Source: Planobispora longispora
Lineage (GTDB): Bacteria; Actinomycetota; Actinomycetes; Streptosporangiales; Streptosporangiaceae
Direction: 5' to 3'
NCBI RefSeq assembly: GCF_016863135.1
Contig: NZ_BOOH01000036.1
Span: 123,401 to 187,400 of the forward strand
DNA: 64,000 bases
How positions within the stretch are numbered: the stretch's first letter is position 1; each line of letters opens with the position of its first letter. This document shows, piece after piece, positions 8,424-17,145 of the stretch. Under the pieces are notes generated by a model. That model was not told where the DNA came from. It saw only the letters and a list, made by a program, of their open reading frames with translations, and ran no database searches. The translations under genes were made by a program, and so were the position numbers.

Positions 8424-9203
8424 TCAGCTCATCCGCCGCAGCACACGCGCCGCCGTACGGGCGAGCACCTCGACCTGGCTCTCGTCGAGCTCCTGGCGCG
8501 GGGCTCCGAGAACCCAGGAGGCCACGTGGCGCGGCTTGAGGAGGGTGACGCCCTCGGCGGTGACCGTGCGCCGCCGGTCCGCGCCGTGCACGAGCTTCCC
8601 GCAGTGCACCGCGATCAGCGGCTCGATCGTCACGGACACGCCCGACTCGCGGCTGAGCACCTCGGCCAGCGATCCGGCGACGCCGACGAGGGCCGCGGCC
8701 TCCTTCGAGCCGTACTTCTCCCCGAAGAACAGCCGCCCGCCGTACGTGGCGATCTCGGTGTCGGGATCCCAGGACTCGTTGTCCACGATCCACACGCCGC
8801 CGGGACCGATGATCAGGTGGTCCGCCGAGGCCTGGCCGGGAACGGCCCGCCCGCCGAGGATCCGGTAGCCGCGCCTGCCGAGCCTGCGGCGGAGCAGCCT
8901 GCCGGTGACGGTCTCGCCCCGGCGCCTGCCGCGCCAGACCGCGGTGGCCTCGTACGAGCGCCAGGCCACGATCCCGTCCGCGACGCCGACCGCCAGCCCG
9001 AGCAGGAGCCCGACCAGCACCGGCGCGGGCAGCTCGAACCGGTAGCCCAGCGCGACGCCCGCGACCAGGCCGACCGCGGCCTTGATCCCTCGCAGCTTCC
9101 AGCGTTCCTTGGCCTCTTTCCGCCAGTACTGCTCGTACATCACCTGCGGTGACAACCCGTGGAGCCGGTCGGCATCCGGCACGTAGATCGATCCGCCAGG
9201 CAC
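8424..9203 (-). CDS. NERD-domain membrane protein
   Basis: Protein with a nuclease-related domain (NERD) behind a membrane anchor. From GTG 9203 it is 259 aa; two adjacent hydrophobic stretches lie near residues 45-78 (GIKAAVGLVAGVALGY and APVLVGLLLGLAVGVADG). The NERD core follows, with the recognisable block ADHLIIGPGGVWIVDNE. I prefer GTG 9203 because GGGGG stands 6 bases upstream; an in-frame TTG at 9272 would add 23 residues. NERD domains resemble PD-(D/E)XK nucleases, but several catalytic positions are unclear here. It converges on the MoxR-VWA pair and need not be functionally linked. Confidence 0.8.
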   Translation of the reverse strand: MPGGSIYVPDADRLHGLSPQVMYEQYWRKEAKERWKLRGIKAAVGLVAGVALGYRFELPAPVLVGLLLGLAVGVADGIVAWRSYEATAVWRGRRRGETVTGRLLRRRLGRRGYRILGGRAVPGQASADHLIIGPGGVWIVDNESWDPDTEIATYGGRLFFGEKYGSKEAAALVGVAGSLAEVLSRESGVSVTIEPLIAVHCGKLVHGADRRRTVTAEGVTLLKPRHVASWVLGAPRQELDESQVEVLARTAARVLRRMS

Positions 9204-9345
9204 AGCGAACCCCCGAGGGTCGAGTGGTGGGAGGGGAACGGATCTGCGGCGTCGGAGATCCTTGGTAATCAAATACCCAAGTGGGGGCTCCAGGCATGGG
9301 AAAGTGACGGAAATAACACGCCCTCGCCATCCCGCCCCTCAGCTG

Positions 9346-9368
9346 ACCGACCAGTCGGTATGCTTGTC
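9346..9368. promoter_or_regulatory. TetR-type operator with overlapping -10 element
   Basis: A perfect 6-2-6 palindrome ACCGAC-CA-GTCGGT occupies 9346-9359, followed by a -10-like TATGCT (9359-9364) 25 bp before the TetR start. The whole 23-bp stretch matches a second site at 15349-15371 at 20 of 23 positions. It probably mediates autorepression by the TetR protein at 9390. Confidence 0.75.
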
Positions 9369-9389
9369 CCATCACATGAGGGGAAAACG

Positions 9390-9983
9390 ATGAGCCAGGA
9401 TCAGGAGCCGGTACGGCAACGTCTGCTCGGCGAGGCCACCCGCCTGTTCGCCGAGCGGGGGTTCGAGAGCACCTCGGTGCAGGAAATCGTATCCGCTGCG
9501 GGCGTCACCAAGGGCGCCATGTACCACTACTTCGACTCCAAGGACGATCTGCTCCACGAGATCTACGCCCGCGTCCTGCGCCTGCAGACAGACCGGCTCA
9601 ACCACTTCGCCGACGCCCCGGGACCGGTGGCCGAGCGTCTGCACGCGGCCGCCGCCGACGTCGTGCGGACCACGGTCGAGAACCTGGACGACTCCAAGAT
9701 CTTCTTCCGCTCCATGCACCTGCTCGCGCCGGACACCCGCAAGAGCGTGCGGGCCGAGCGCCGCGTCTACCACGAGCGCTTCCGGGACCTGGTCACCGAG
9801 GGCCAGCGCGAGGGGGTCTTCCGCGACGACATCCCCGCCGACATCGTGGTCGACTTCTTCTTCGGCTCGGTCCACCACCTCGGCACCTGGTACAGCCCGG
9901 AGGGCCCGATCTCCGGCGCCGGACTGGGCGCCCACTTCGCCGACCTGCTGCTCACCTCGCTACGGCCGGAGAAGCCGGAGTAA
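9390..9983 (+). CDS. TetR-family transcriptional regulator
   Basis: 197-aa repressor with the N-terminal TetR helix-turn-helix (about residues 12-58, ending VTKGAMYHYFDSKDDLL) and a helical ligand domain. ATG 9390 has GAGGGG upstream and directly follows the operator at 9346, so it is likely autoregulated. The nearly identical operator in front of the acyl-CoA dehydrogenase operon (start 15318) suggests it also controls that operon and may sense an acyl-CoA; this is inference. Its 3' end overlaps the convergent SDR gene by 32 bp. Confidence 0.9.
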   Translation: MSQDQEPVRQRLLGEATRLFAERGFESTSVQEIVSAAGVTKGAMYHYFDSKDDLLHEIYARVLRLQTDRLNHFADAPGPVAERLHAAAADVVRTTVENLDDSKIFFRSMHLLAPDTRKSVRAERRVYHERFRDLVTEGQREGVFRDDIPADIVVDFFFGSVHHLGTWYSPEGPISGAGLGAHFADLLLTSLRPEKPE

Positions 9984-10767
9984 CCGGAGAGGCCACCACC
10001 TTCCGGGTGACCATCCGCCCGATCAGGGCGATGAGCTTGCGCGGGCGGCGGGGCATCAGGTGGGCCAGGCCGATGTTGCCGAACCCGGGCACGACGTAGC
10101 CCCGGTCGCGGTCGAGGGCGCGCAGCGCGCTGCGGACGACCCGCTCGGGGGTGTTCATCCGCGCGCCGATCGCCGCCTCCCGCGTCCCCATCACCTCGAA
10201 GAAGGGGGTCTCGACCGGCCCCGGGGTGACGGCGAGCACCCGCACCCCCCGGCCGCGCAGCTCGCTCCAGAGCGCCAGGCTGAAGTTGAGCACGAACGCC
10301 TTGGACGCGCTGTAGGTCGCGAAGAACGGCGAGGGCTGGAAGCCCGCGGTCGATCCCACGTTCACGACCGCGCCGCGTCCGCGGGCGAGCATGCCCGGCA
10401 CGAGCGCGTGCGTCAGGCCGACCGGCGCGACGACGTTGACCATCAGCTCGTCGTGCTCCCGCTCCGCCTCGATCTCCTCGAAGCGCCCGGCGGTGCCGAA
10501 CCCGGCGTTGTTGACCAGCACGTCCACCGTCAGCCCGCGGGCGGCCAGCTCCCCGGCGATCGCCGAGGCCGCACCCGGATCCGCGAGGTCCTGGACGAGC
10601 ACCTCGGCCCGCACGCCGTACGCCTGCCGCAGCTCGCCGGCCAGCCGCTCCAGCCTGTCGGCCGAGCGGGCCACCAGCACCACGTCGTGCCCGCGGCCGG
10701 CGAGCTGGCGGGCGAACTCGGCGCCGATGCCCGAGGAGGCGCCGGTCACGAGGGCGGTTCCAACCAT
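9952..10767 (-). CDS. Short-chain dehydrogenase/reductase
   Basis: Classical SDR, 271 aa. NAD(P)-binding TGASSGIG at 8-15, NNAG near 90, and the catalytic Ser139, Tyr152 and Lys156 are all present, so it should be an active oxidoreductase. The substrate is not predictable. It is transcribed divergently from the TetR gene at 10881 across a shared palindromic operator, which makes that TetR its likely repressor. Its end overlaps the convergent TetR gene at 9390-9983 by 32 bp. Confidence 0.92.
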   Translation of the reverse strand: MVGTALVTGASSGIGAEFARQLAGRGHDVVLVARSADRLERLAGELRQAYGVRAEVLVQDLADPGAASAIAGELAARGLTVDVLVNNAGFGTAGRFEEIEAEREHDELMVNVVAPVGLTHALVPGMLARGRGAVVNVGSTAGFQPSPFFATYSASKAFVLNFSLALWSELRGRGVRVLAVTPGPVETPFFEVMGTREAAIGARMNTPERVVRSALRALDRDRGYVVPGFGNIGLAHLMPRRPRKLIALIGRMVTRKVVASPVTPASPAVAR

Positions 10768-10800
10768 GATGATCTCCCATCTCCGTCTTTCTGTGTCAAC

Positions 10801-10845
10801 AAAGTATCATCTTCTTCAATATCTGCAACATCAATGTTGCAGATA
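10801..10845. promoter_or_regulatory. SDR promoter with 12-2-12 palindromic operator
   Basis: A perfect palindrome with 12-bp arms TATCTGCAACAT and ATGTTGCAGATA around CA occupies 10820-10845. On the minus strand a -35 TTGCAG (10823-10828) inside the operator and a -10 TACTTT (10801-10806), 16 bp apart, drive the SDR gene, so a bound repressor would cover the -35. On the + strand TAACTT (10869-10874) lies 6 bp before the TetR ATG, suggesting a leaderless TetR mRNA. Confidence 0.8.
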
Positions 10846-10880
10846 GAAGGTGAACAGAGTCGGTGGTGTAACTTCTGAGC

Positions 10881-11510
10881 ATGAGTACGACGGGCCGTAA
10901 GCTGCGGGCGGACGCCGAGCGCAGCATCAGGACGATCATGGAGGCGGCCGAGCGGGTGCTCAGCGAGAACCCCGGCGCGACGATGGAGCAGATCGCCGAG
11001 GCCGCGGGGGTGTCCAGGACCACCATCCACCGGCGTTTCGCCAGCCGCGAGGCGCTGATCGACATCATGACGGTGGCGGCCTGGAAGGAGATCGCCGAGG
11101 CGGTGGACGCCGCGCGGCCCGCCACCGCGCCGCCCCAGGTGGCGATGTACCAGGCGACCGCGAACGTGCTGCGGGTGAAGTCCGGCTGGCGCTTCGCCCT
11201 CACCGGCCAGGGCCCGCTCTCCGGCGAGCAGGCGCGGGCCGAGGCCGCCCGGATCGAGGCCGACACGATCGGCAAGTGCGACGTCGTCATCCGCCGCGCC
11301 CAGCAGGAGGGGGTCATCCGCCCCGACGCCGATCCGCTGTGGGTCCGCCGGGTCTATCTGGCGCTCCTCACCGAGGCCGCCCACGGGGCATACTCCGGCC
11401 ACGCCGGCGCGCCCGGCGAGGCCGCCCCCGCCGAGACGGACGCCGACATCGACGAACTCGCCACCCGCGTCATGGACACCCTGCTGCGCGGGTTGGGCCC
11501 AGGGAGCTGA
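10881..11510 (+). CDS. TetR-family transcriptional regulator (SDR-linked)
   Basis: 209-aa regulator. The HTH lies at about residues 15-60 (EAAGVSRTTIHRRFASREALI) and a variable helical ligand domain follows. ATG 10881 has no ribosome site but sits 6 bp after a TANNNT -10, consistent with leaderless translation. It is divergent from the SDR gene; the 26-bp palindrome between them is its probable operator. The ligand is unknown, possibly the SDR substrate. Confidence 0.9.
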   Translation: MSTTGRKLRADAERSIRTIMEAAERVLSENPGATMEQIAEAAGVSRTTIHRRFASREALIDIMTVAAWKEIAEAVDAARPATAPPQVAMYQATANVLRVKSGWRFALTGQGPLSGEQARAEAARIEADTIGKCDVVIRRAQQEGVIRPDADPLWVRRVYLALLTEAAHGAYSGHAGAPGEAAPAETDADIDELATRVMDTLLRGLGPGS

Positions 11511-11649
11511 CGCGAGGAACCGGCCGGAAAAGCTCGATCCGGGAGAGACGGCCCGGGGGAAGGCGATCCAGGAGGACCGGCCTTGGAGAGAGCCGCCGGG
11601 CAGAGGCCGGCCCGGAGAAAGCGATGCGGGGAAAACACGCCGGGAAAGT

Positions 11650-11684
11650 CCGACGACCCCGGGCGCCTGTCCCGGGGTCGTCGG
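11650..11684. terminator. Strong hairpin between convergent genes
   Basis: A perfect 14-bp stem (11650-11663 with 11671-11684) encloses a 7-nt loop, in the gap between the convergent TetR and acyl-CoA dehydrogenase genes. No T-run follows, so it is an actinomycete-style terminator candidate rather than a classical one. Confidence 0.6.
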
Positions 11685-11703
11685 CCGTCATGCTCGGGCG
11701 AGG

Positions 11704-11787
11704 CGCTCGGGCCCCGTCCCATTCAGGCAGAGCGCTCGGCCCCCTCCCATTCGGTCAGGGCGCTCAGACCGGGCCGGGGAGGTCGGC
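11704..11787. repeat. Tandem repeat, 28 bp x 3, running into a gene end
   Basis: Units begin at 11704, 11732 and 11760, each with GCGCTC, at an exact 28-bp period. The first two are near-identical; the third is diverged and overlaps the end of the acyl-CoA dehydrogenase gene including its stop (11764-11766 on the minus strand). Confidence 0.75.
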
Positions 11788-12888
11788 CAGCTCCGCCACC
11801 GCGTCCTCGTGCGCGCCCGGGGCGCCCAGCGCGATCTGCGCCGCCTTGGCCCGCTTGAGGTACAGGTGCACCGGGTGCTCCCAGGTCATGCCGATGCCGC
11901 CGTGCAGCTGCACGCTCTCCTCGGCGACGTGCAGCGTCGCCTCCGAGCACCACGCCGCCGCCACCGCCGCCGCCAGCTCCGCGTCGGCGCCCGCCCCGCC
12001 GCTCGCGCCGGAGGGCGCGGGCGGGTCCGAGGCCGGGGCCGAGGACGCCGCCAGCAGGTCGGCGGCGTTGCGCGCGGCCGCGCGGGCCCGCACCACGTCG
12101 AGCCAGAGATCCGCCATCCGGTGCTTGATCGCCTGGAACGACCCGATCGGCCGGGCGAACTGGTGCCGCTCCTTGATGTAGGCCAGCGTCGTGTCCAGGC
12201 ACCACTCGGCCACGCCGAGCTGCTCGGAGGCGAGCAGGCCCGCCCCGAACGCCAGCACCCTCCGCGCGTCGAAGCGCCCGAGGGCCGTCGCGGGAGCGCC
12301 GGCGAAGGTGACCGTCGCGATCGGCCGGGTCAGGTCCAGCGAGGGCACGACCTCGACGCGGGCGTGCTCGGCCGCCACCCGGTACAGCTCCGCGCCGACC
12401 GGGACGAGCAGCACGTCGGCCACGTCCGCGCCCGCCACCGCGCGCACCTGCCCGCTCAGCGTGCCGTCCTCGCCGACCGTCACCGTCTCCGGCAGCGGCC
12501 GGTACGGCGAGGCCGACAGCGGGACCGCCAGCGCCGCCGTGACGTCACCCGAGGCGAGCTCCCGGACCAAGTCCTCCTCGCCCACCTCCAGCAGCGCCTT
12601 CGTGGCGAGCACCGCGCTGGTCAGGAACGGCACCGGCGCGACCGCCCGCCCCAGCTCCTCCAGCACCACCGCGACCTCACGCGCCGTCGCCCCCGCGCCG
12701 CCGTACTCCTCCGGCACGAGCAGCCCGGCCACCCCGATCTGATGGGCCAGCGTCTTCCACAGGTCCATGTCGTACGGCGCGTCGGACTCGATCCGCTTCA
12801 GCACGGCGTCCGGCCCGCAACGGTCGGCGAGCAGATCCCGGACGGAGGCCCGGAGTTCCTCCTCGACCTCGGTGTACAGCAGTGTCAT
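11764..12888 (-). CDS. Acyl-CoA dehydrogenase family protein (third gene of operon)
   Basis: FAD enzyme of the acyl-CoA dehydrogenase fold, 374 aa, expected to oxidise an acyl-CoA to the 2-enoyl-CoA. N-terminal helical domain, a shortened middle beta domain, and a C-terminal helical domain with RHQFARPIGSFQAIKHR and the FAD/tetramer segment QLHGGIGMTWEHPVHLY. An Ala/Pro/Gly-rich insertion (about 285-305) is unusual. It sits 52 bp after the second dehydrogenase gene. Shorter FadE-like paralogues of this kind often pair with another dehydrogenase to form a heteromer; that is likely with the upstream gene. Substrate unknown. Confidence 0.88.
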   Translation of the reverse strand: MTLLYTEVEEELRASVRDLLADRCGPDAVLKRIESDAPYDMDLWKTLAHQIGVAGLLVPEEYGGAGATAREVAVVLEELGRAVAPVPFLTSAVLATKALLEVGEEDLVRELASGDVTAALAVPLSASPYRPLPETVTVGEDGTLSGQVRAVAGADVADVLLVPVGAELYRVAAEHARVEVVPSLDLTRPIATVTFAGAPATALGRFDARRVLAFGAGLLASEQLGVAEWCLDTTLAYIKERHQFARPIGSFQAIKHRMADLWLDVVRARAAARNAADLLAASSAPASDPPAPSGASGGAGADAELAAAVAAAWCSEATLHVAEESVQLHGGIGMTWEHPVHLYLKRAKAAQIALGAPGAHEDAVAELADLPGPV

Positions 12889-12940
12889 CAGTCGCTCACC
12901 ACTTCATCATTCGCTGCGCGGAGCTTGCCGCACGCGGTCG

Positions 12941-14103
12941 TCATCGGGGCAGGTCCTTCCAGGGGACGTCCTTGTCGACGCGGGGCTCCGACGGCAGGCC
13001 CAGCACGCGTTCGGCGACGATGTTGCGCAGGATCTCCGAGGTGCCGCCCTCGATCGAGTTGCCCTTGGCACGCAGGTAGCGGTATCCGGGGCCGCGGCCG
13101 AAGAAGTCGACGCTCTCGGAGCGGCGGAAGGACCAGTCGTCGTACTCCAGGCCCTCCTCCGCGCGCAGCTCCACGTCCAGCCCGGACAGCGCCTGGTTGA
13201 TCGAGGCGAAGGCGAGCTTCATGCCCGACCCCTCCGGCCCCGGCTGCCCGGCCGACAGCTGCTCGCGCAGGCGCGTCCCGGCCAGGCGCGTCACCTCGGA
13301 CTCCACCCAGAGCCGCAGCAGCCGCCGGTGCAGGTCGTGGGTGCGCAGCTCGGGCCGGGACCGCCAGGTCTCGGTCACCACGCCCATCATGCCGCCGCCG
13401 CGCCGCACCGGGGCCCCGCCGATGGCGACCCGCTCGTTCATCAGCGTCATCTGCGCGACCCGCCAGCCGTCGCCGATCTCGCCGAGCCGCAGGTCGTCGC
13501 CGAGCCGTACGCCCGTCAGGAAGACCTCGTTGAACTCGGCCTCACCGGTGATCTGCCGGAGCGGCCGGACCTCGACGCCCGGCGCGTGCATGTCGCACAC
13601 GAAGTAGGTCATGCCGCGGTGCTTGGGCACGTCCGGATCGGTCCTGGCCACCAGGATCGCCCAGCGGGAATGGTGCGCCCCGGAGGTCCACACCTTCTGC
13701 CCGTCCACGACCCACTCGTCGCCGTCGCGGACCGCCCGCGTGGCGAGGGTCGCCAGGTCGGACCCGGCCCCGGGCTCGCTGAACAGCTGGCACCAGATCT
13801 CCTCGCCCGTCCAGAGCGGGCGCAGGAACCGCTTCTTCTGCTCCTCGGTGCCGAACGCCAGGATCGTCGGCGCCGCCATGCCCAGGCCGATCCCCTGGAC
13901 CCCGGTGTCGAGCTGCGGCGTCCCGGCGAGCTCGCGCTCGACGACCAGCTGCAGCTCGCGGGGGAGGCCGAGGCCGCCCAGGCCCTCGGGGAAGTGCACC
14001 CAGGCCAGTCCGGCGTCGAACCGGGCCCGCAGGAACTCCAGCCGGTCGCCCGGGTCGTGCGCGGCCAGGAACTCCCTGGCCAGGGATGCGACGTCGTCGC
14101 CTG

Positions 14104-14107
<4 letters not shown>
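12941..14107 (-). CDS. Acyl-CoA dehydrogenase (second gene of operon)
   Basis: 388-aa acyl-CoA dehydrogenase. The substrate/FAD segment SEPGAGSDLA, VVDGQKVWTSGAHHS and the C-terminal GGTSEILRNIVAERVLG are all typical. ATG 14107 overlaps the upstream stop by 4 bp (ATGA), so it is translationally coupled to the first dehydrogenase; the longer open frame upstream is a shadow inside that gene. Together with the 374-aa paralogue downstream it probably forms a hetero-oligomer acting on bulky acyl-CoA such as steroid side chains or branched acids. The pairing is inference. Confidence 0.92.
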
Positions 14108-15318
<1,211 letters not shown>

Positions 15319-15347
15319 GGGTCCTCCTCACGGTCTCACCCGGAGCG

Positions 15348-15371
15348 TACCGACCGGACGGTATGCCTGTC
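15348..15371. promoter_or_regulatory. Second copy of the TetR-type operator
   Basis: The near-palindrome TACCGACCGGACGGTA (15348-15363) plus its flank to 15371 matches 9346-9368 at 20 of 23 positions. Overlapping -10-like elements face both ways: TACGCT on the minus strand (15346-15351) for the dehydrogenase operon and TATGCC on the + strand (15362-15367) for the YdeI pseudogene. Confidence 0.7.
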
Positions 15372-15390
15372 GACCGCTACCAGCGGGCAC

Positions 15391-15696
15391 ATGGAGCCCC
15401 TGTTCTTCACCACCCCGGCGGACTTCCGCGCCTGGCTGGAGAAGCGCCACGCCACCGAGACCGAACCGCTGGCCGGGTTCTGCAAGAAGGGCGCCGGCCG
15501 CCCGTCGGTCACCTGACCCGAACCGGTCGAGCAGGCCCTGTGCTCCGGCTGGATCGACGGCGTGCGCAGGAGCCTCTCCCCTGACGCTTACACGATCCGC
15601 TTCACTCCCCGCAAGGCGCGCAGCACCTGGAGCGCCGTGAACATCGCCGAGGTCGCCCCGCCCACCCCGCGGGTGGCACCCGGGAAAACGCCCTGA
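15391..15696 (+). pseudogene. YdeI/OmpD-associated family protein, nonsense-interrupted and truncated
   Basis: The translation begins MEPLFFTTPADFRAWLE and continues through CKKGAGRPSVT. It then meets TGA at 15514-15516 and carries on in the same frame with ALCSGWIDGVRRSL, YTIRFTPRKARSTWSAVN and a stop at 15694. Both parts match the YdeI family, in which a Trp codon (TGG) normally occupies the TGA position, so a single G-to-A change explains the break. The second half also ends early: about 102 codons against roughly 190 in the family. It lies divergent from the dehydrogenase operon, behind the shared operator. The family function is unclear (YdeI is linked to peptide and stress resistance in enterics). 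Confidence 0.8.
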
Positions 15697-15720
15697 GTGG
15701 ACCTACTGGCAGGTCCACTC
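15695..15720. promoter_or_regulatory. Inverted repeat upstream of GNAT gene
   Basis: Perfect 10-bp arms GAGTGGACCT and AGGTCCACTC around a 6-nt loop. It begins inside the pseudogene stop codon and ends 19 bp before the acetyltransferase ATG. It could be an operator for the GNAT gene or a terminator for the pseudogene transcript. Confidence 0.55.
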
Positions 15721-15739
15721 CCCTCCTAAGGTCGGGCGC

Positions 15740-16348
15740 ATGACCGCGAACATGCCCTCCCCCGTCACTCTCGAAGGCGGCGCCGTACGGCTGGAGCCGC
15801 TCACCCTCGACCACATTCCCGACCTGTTCCCGGCCGGAGGCGGCGACGAGGAGGTATGGCGCTGGCAGGGTGGCCCGGCACCGAGGACCGAGGGGGAACT
15901 GGCGGCGATCGCCCGCCACCTGATCGAGGACGGCCGGCACGTCGCGTTCGCGGTGATCCTCAAGGAGAGCGGGCGGGCGGTCGGCTGGACGACCTACATC
16001 GACGTCCCCGGCTACGACGAGAGCGTCGAGATCGGCTGGACCTGGTACGGCAGGGCCGTCTGGCGCACCGCGGTGAACACCGAGTGCAAGATCCTGCTGA
16101 TCGACCACGCCTTCGGGCTCGGGTTCAACCGGGTCCAGCTGAAGACCGACCATCTCAACACCCGTTCGCAGGCCGCCATCCGCCGCCTCGGCTGCGTCTA
16201 CGAGGGAACGCTGCGCCGTCACCGCCGCCGCCCCGACGGCACCTGGCGGGACACGGTCTACTTCAGCATGCTGGAGGAGGAGTGGCCGGCCAACCGCGCC
16301 CGGCTGGCCGCCCGCCTCGCCGCCGGGACCTCGCCGGTCACCGTCTGA
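15740..16348 (+). CDS. GNAT-family N-acetyltransferase (RimJ/RimL-like)
   Basis: 202-aa acetyltransferase of the RimJ/RimL type. The N-terminal VRLEPLTLDHIPDL, the central EIGWTWYG strand and helix, and the acetyl-CoA-binding segment leading to LNTRSQAAIRRLGCVYEGTLRRH are typical; the latter is the hallmark of ribosomal-protein-type GNATs. Substrate unknown (protein N-terminus or small amine). The gene end, with its last three codons and stop, is repeated in tandem just downstream. Confidence 0.9.
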   Translation: MTANMPSPVTLEGGAVRLEPLTLDHIPDLFPAGGGDEEVWRWQGGPAPRTEGELAAIARHLIEDGRHVAFAVILKESGRAVGWTTYIDVPGYDESVEIGWTWYGRAVWRTAVNTECKILLIDHAFGLGFNRVQLKTDHLNTRSQAAIRRLGCVYEGTLRRHRRRPDGTWRDTVYFSMLEEEWPANRARLAARLAAGTSPVTV

Positions 16349-16395
16349 TCCGCCCCGCCCGGGTCACCGTCTGATCCGCCCCGCCCGGGTCACCG
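16336..16395. repeat. Tandem repeat, 26 bp x 2 plus partial, copying the GNAT gene end
   Basis: Two identical 26-bp units (16336-16361 and 16362-16387) are followed by the first 8 bases of a third. Each unit begins GGTCACCGTCTGA, that is the last codons and stop of the GNAT gene, so a copy of the stop lies 26 bp downstream in another frame. Confidence 0.9.
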
Positions 16396-16464
16396 CCGGG
16401 CCCGTCTCCGTTCGGGTCATCGTCCGGACCCCCCCGGCCGCGGCCCGGTCTTTCCGCCCTCAGG

Positions 16465-17073
16465 CTACGGCAGCATCCCCCGCAGCAGCTCCCTCAGCCC
16501 CAGGCGGATGTCGTCGAGGACCGGCTCCGCCCCGGCCCCGGCGACGGCGTCGAACATGATGCCCTCTCCGAAGGCGACCAGCTGGCGGCCGTGCCGTACC
16601 GGATCGCGGGAGCCGGCGGCCGCGAGAACGGCGACGGCGGGATCGCGGAACCGCACCCCCGCCCGGTCGTAGATCGCGCGCAGTTCGGGGCGGCGGGTGG
16701 CCTCCAGGGCGAGTTCGTAACGGGCGATCGTACGGCGCCGCCCGGCGGTGAGCTGCCCCCACAACGCCTGGGCCATCAACTCCGCGAGCGCCTCCAGCCC
16801 GCGTTCCCCGATCGCCCCGCCCTCGTCGGTCACCCTGCCCTCGTCGATCACTCCGCCTTCGAGCAGGGCCGAGAAGTGGCGCGCCTCCAGCTCGGTGAGC
16901 CGGGCGAGGGTCAGCTCCAGCAGAGCCGAGCGGGTGCGCGCCAGGTTGGACGTCGAGCCGGGCGGCAGGCCCGCCGCCTCGTCGACCGCCCGGTGGGTCA
17001 GCCCGCGCATCCCCCGCTCGACCAGCAGGGTGATGGCGGCGTCCGCGACCAGCTCACCACGTTGGGACTTCAC
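16465..17073 (-). CDS. TetR-family transcriptional regulator (FAD monooxygenase-linked)
   Basis: 202-aa regulator starting at GTG 17073. The N-terminal HTH covers about residues 8-55 (GLTHRAVDEAAGLPPGSTSNLARTR is its recognition region), and the C-terminus resembles TetR_C group 31-type helical domains. It is divergent from the FAD monooxygenase across three tandem palindromes of the form ACTACA-N2-YGTAGT, which are its likely operators. It probably represses both genes until a substrate of the monooxygenase is present. Confidence 0.9.
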   Translation of the reverse strand: MKSQRGELVADAAITLLVERGMRGLTHRAVDEAAGLPPGSTSNLARTRSALLELTLARLTELEARHFSALLEGGVIDEGRVTDEGGAIGERGLEALAELMAQALWGQLTAGRRRTIARYELALEATRRPELRAIYDRAGVRFRDPAVAVLAAAGSRDPVRHGRQLVAFGEGIMFDAVAGAGAEPVLDDIRLGLRELLRGMLP

Positions 17074-17081
17074 CCGTCGAT

Positions 17082-17133
17082 ACTACATTTGTAGTTGGAC
17101 TACAGGCGTAGTAACCTTCACTACATCCGTAGT
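17082..17133. promoter_or_regulatory. Three tandem ACTAC-N4-GTAGT operators
   Basis: Sites at 17082-17095 (ACTACATTTGTAGT), 17099-17112 (ACTACAGGCGTAGT) and 17120-17133 (ACTACATCCGTAGT) have identical 5-bp arms. Centres are 17 and 21 bp apart. They fill the 72-bp gap between the TetR GTG and the monooxygenase ATG, so binding would block both promoters. Confidence 0.88.
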
Positions 17134-17145
17134 GAGGAGATGGTC

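Noticed and set aside
15514..15516. TGA as a selenocysteine codon in the YdeI-like gene
   Set aside because: The family has Trp, not Cys, at the position, no selenoprotein structure follows, and the gene also ends early.
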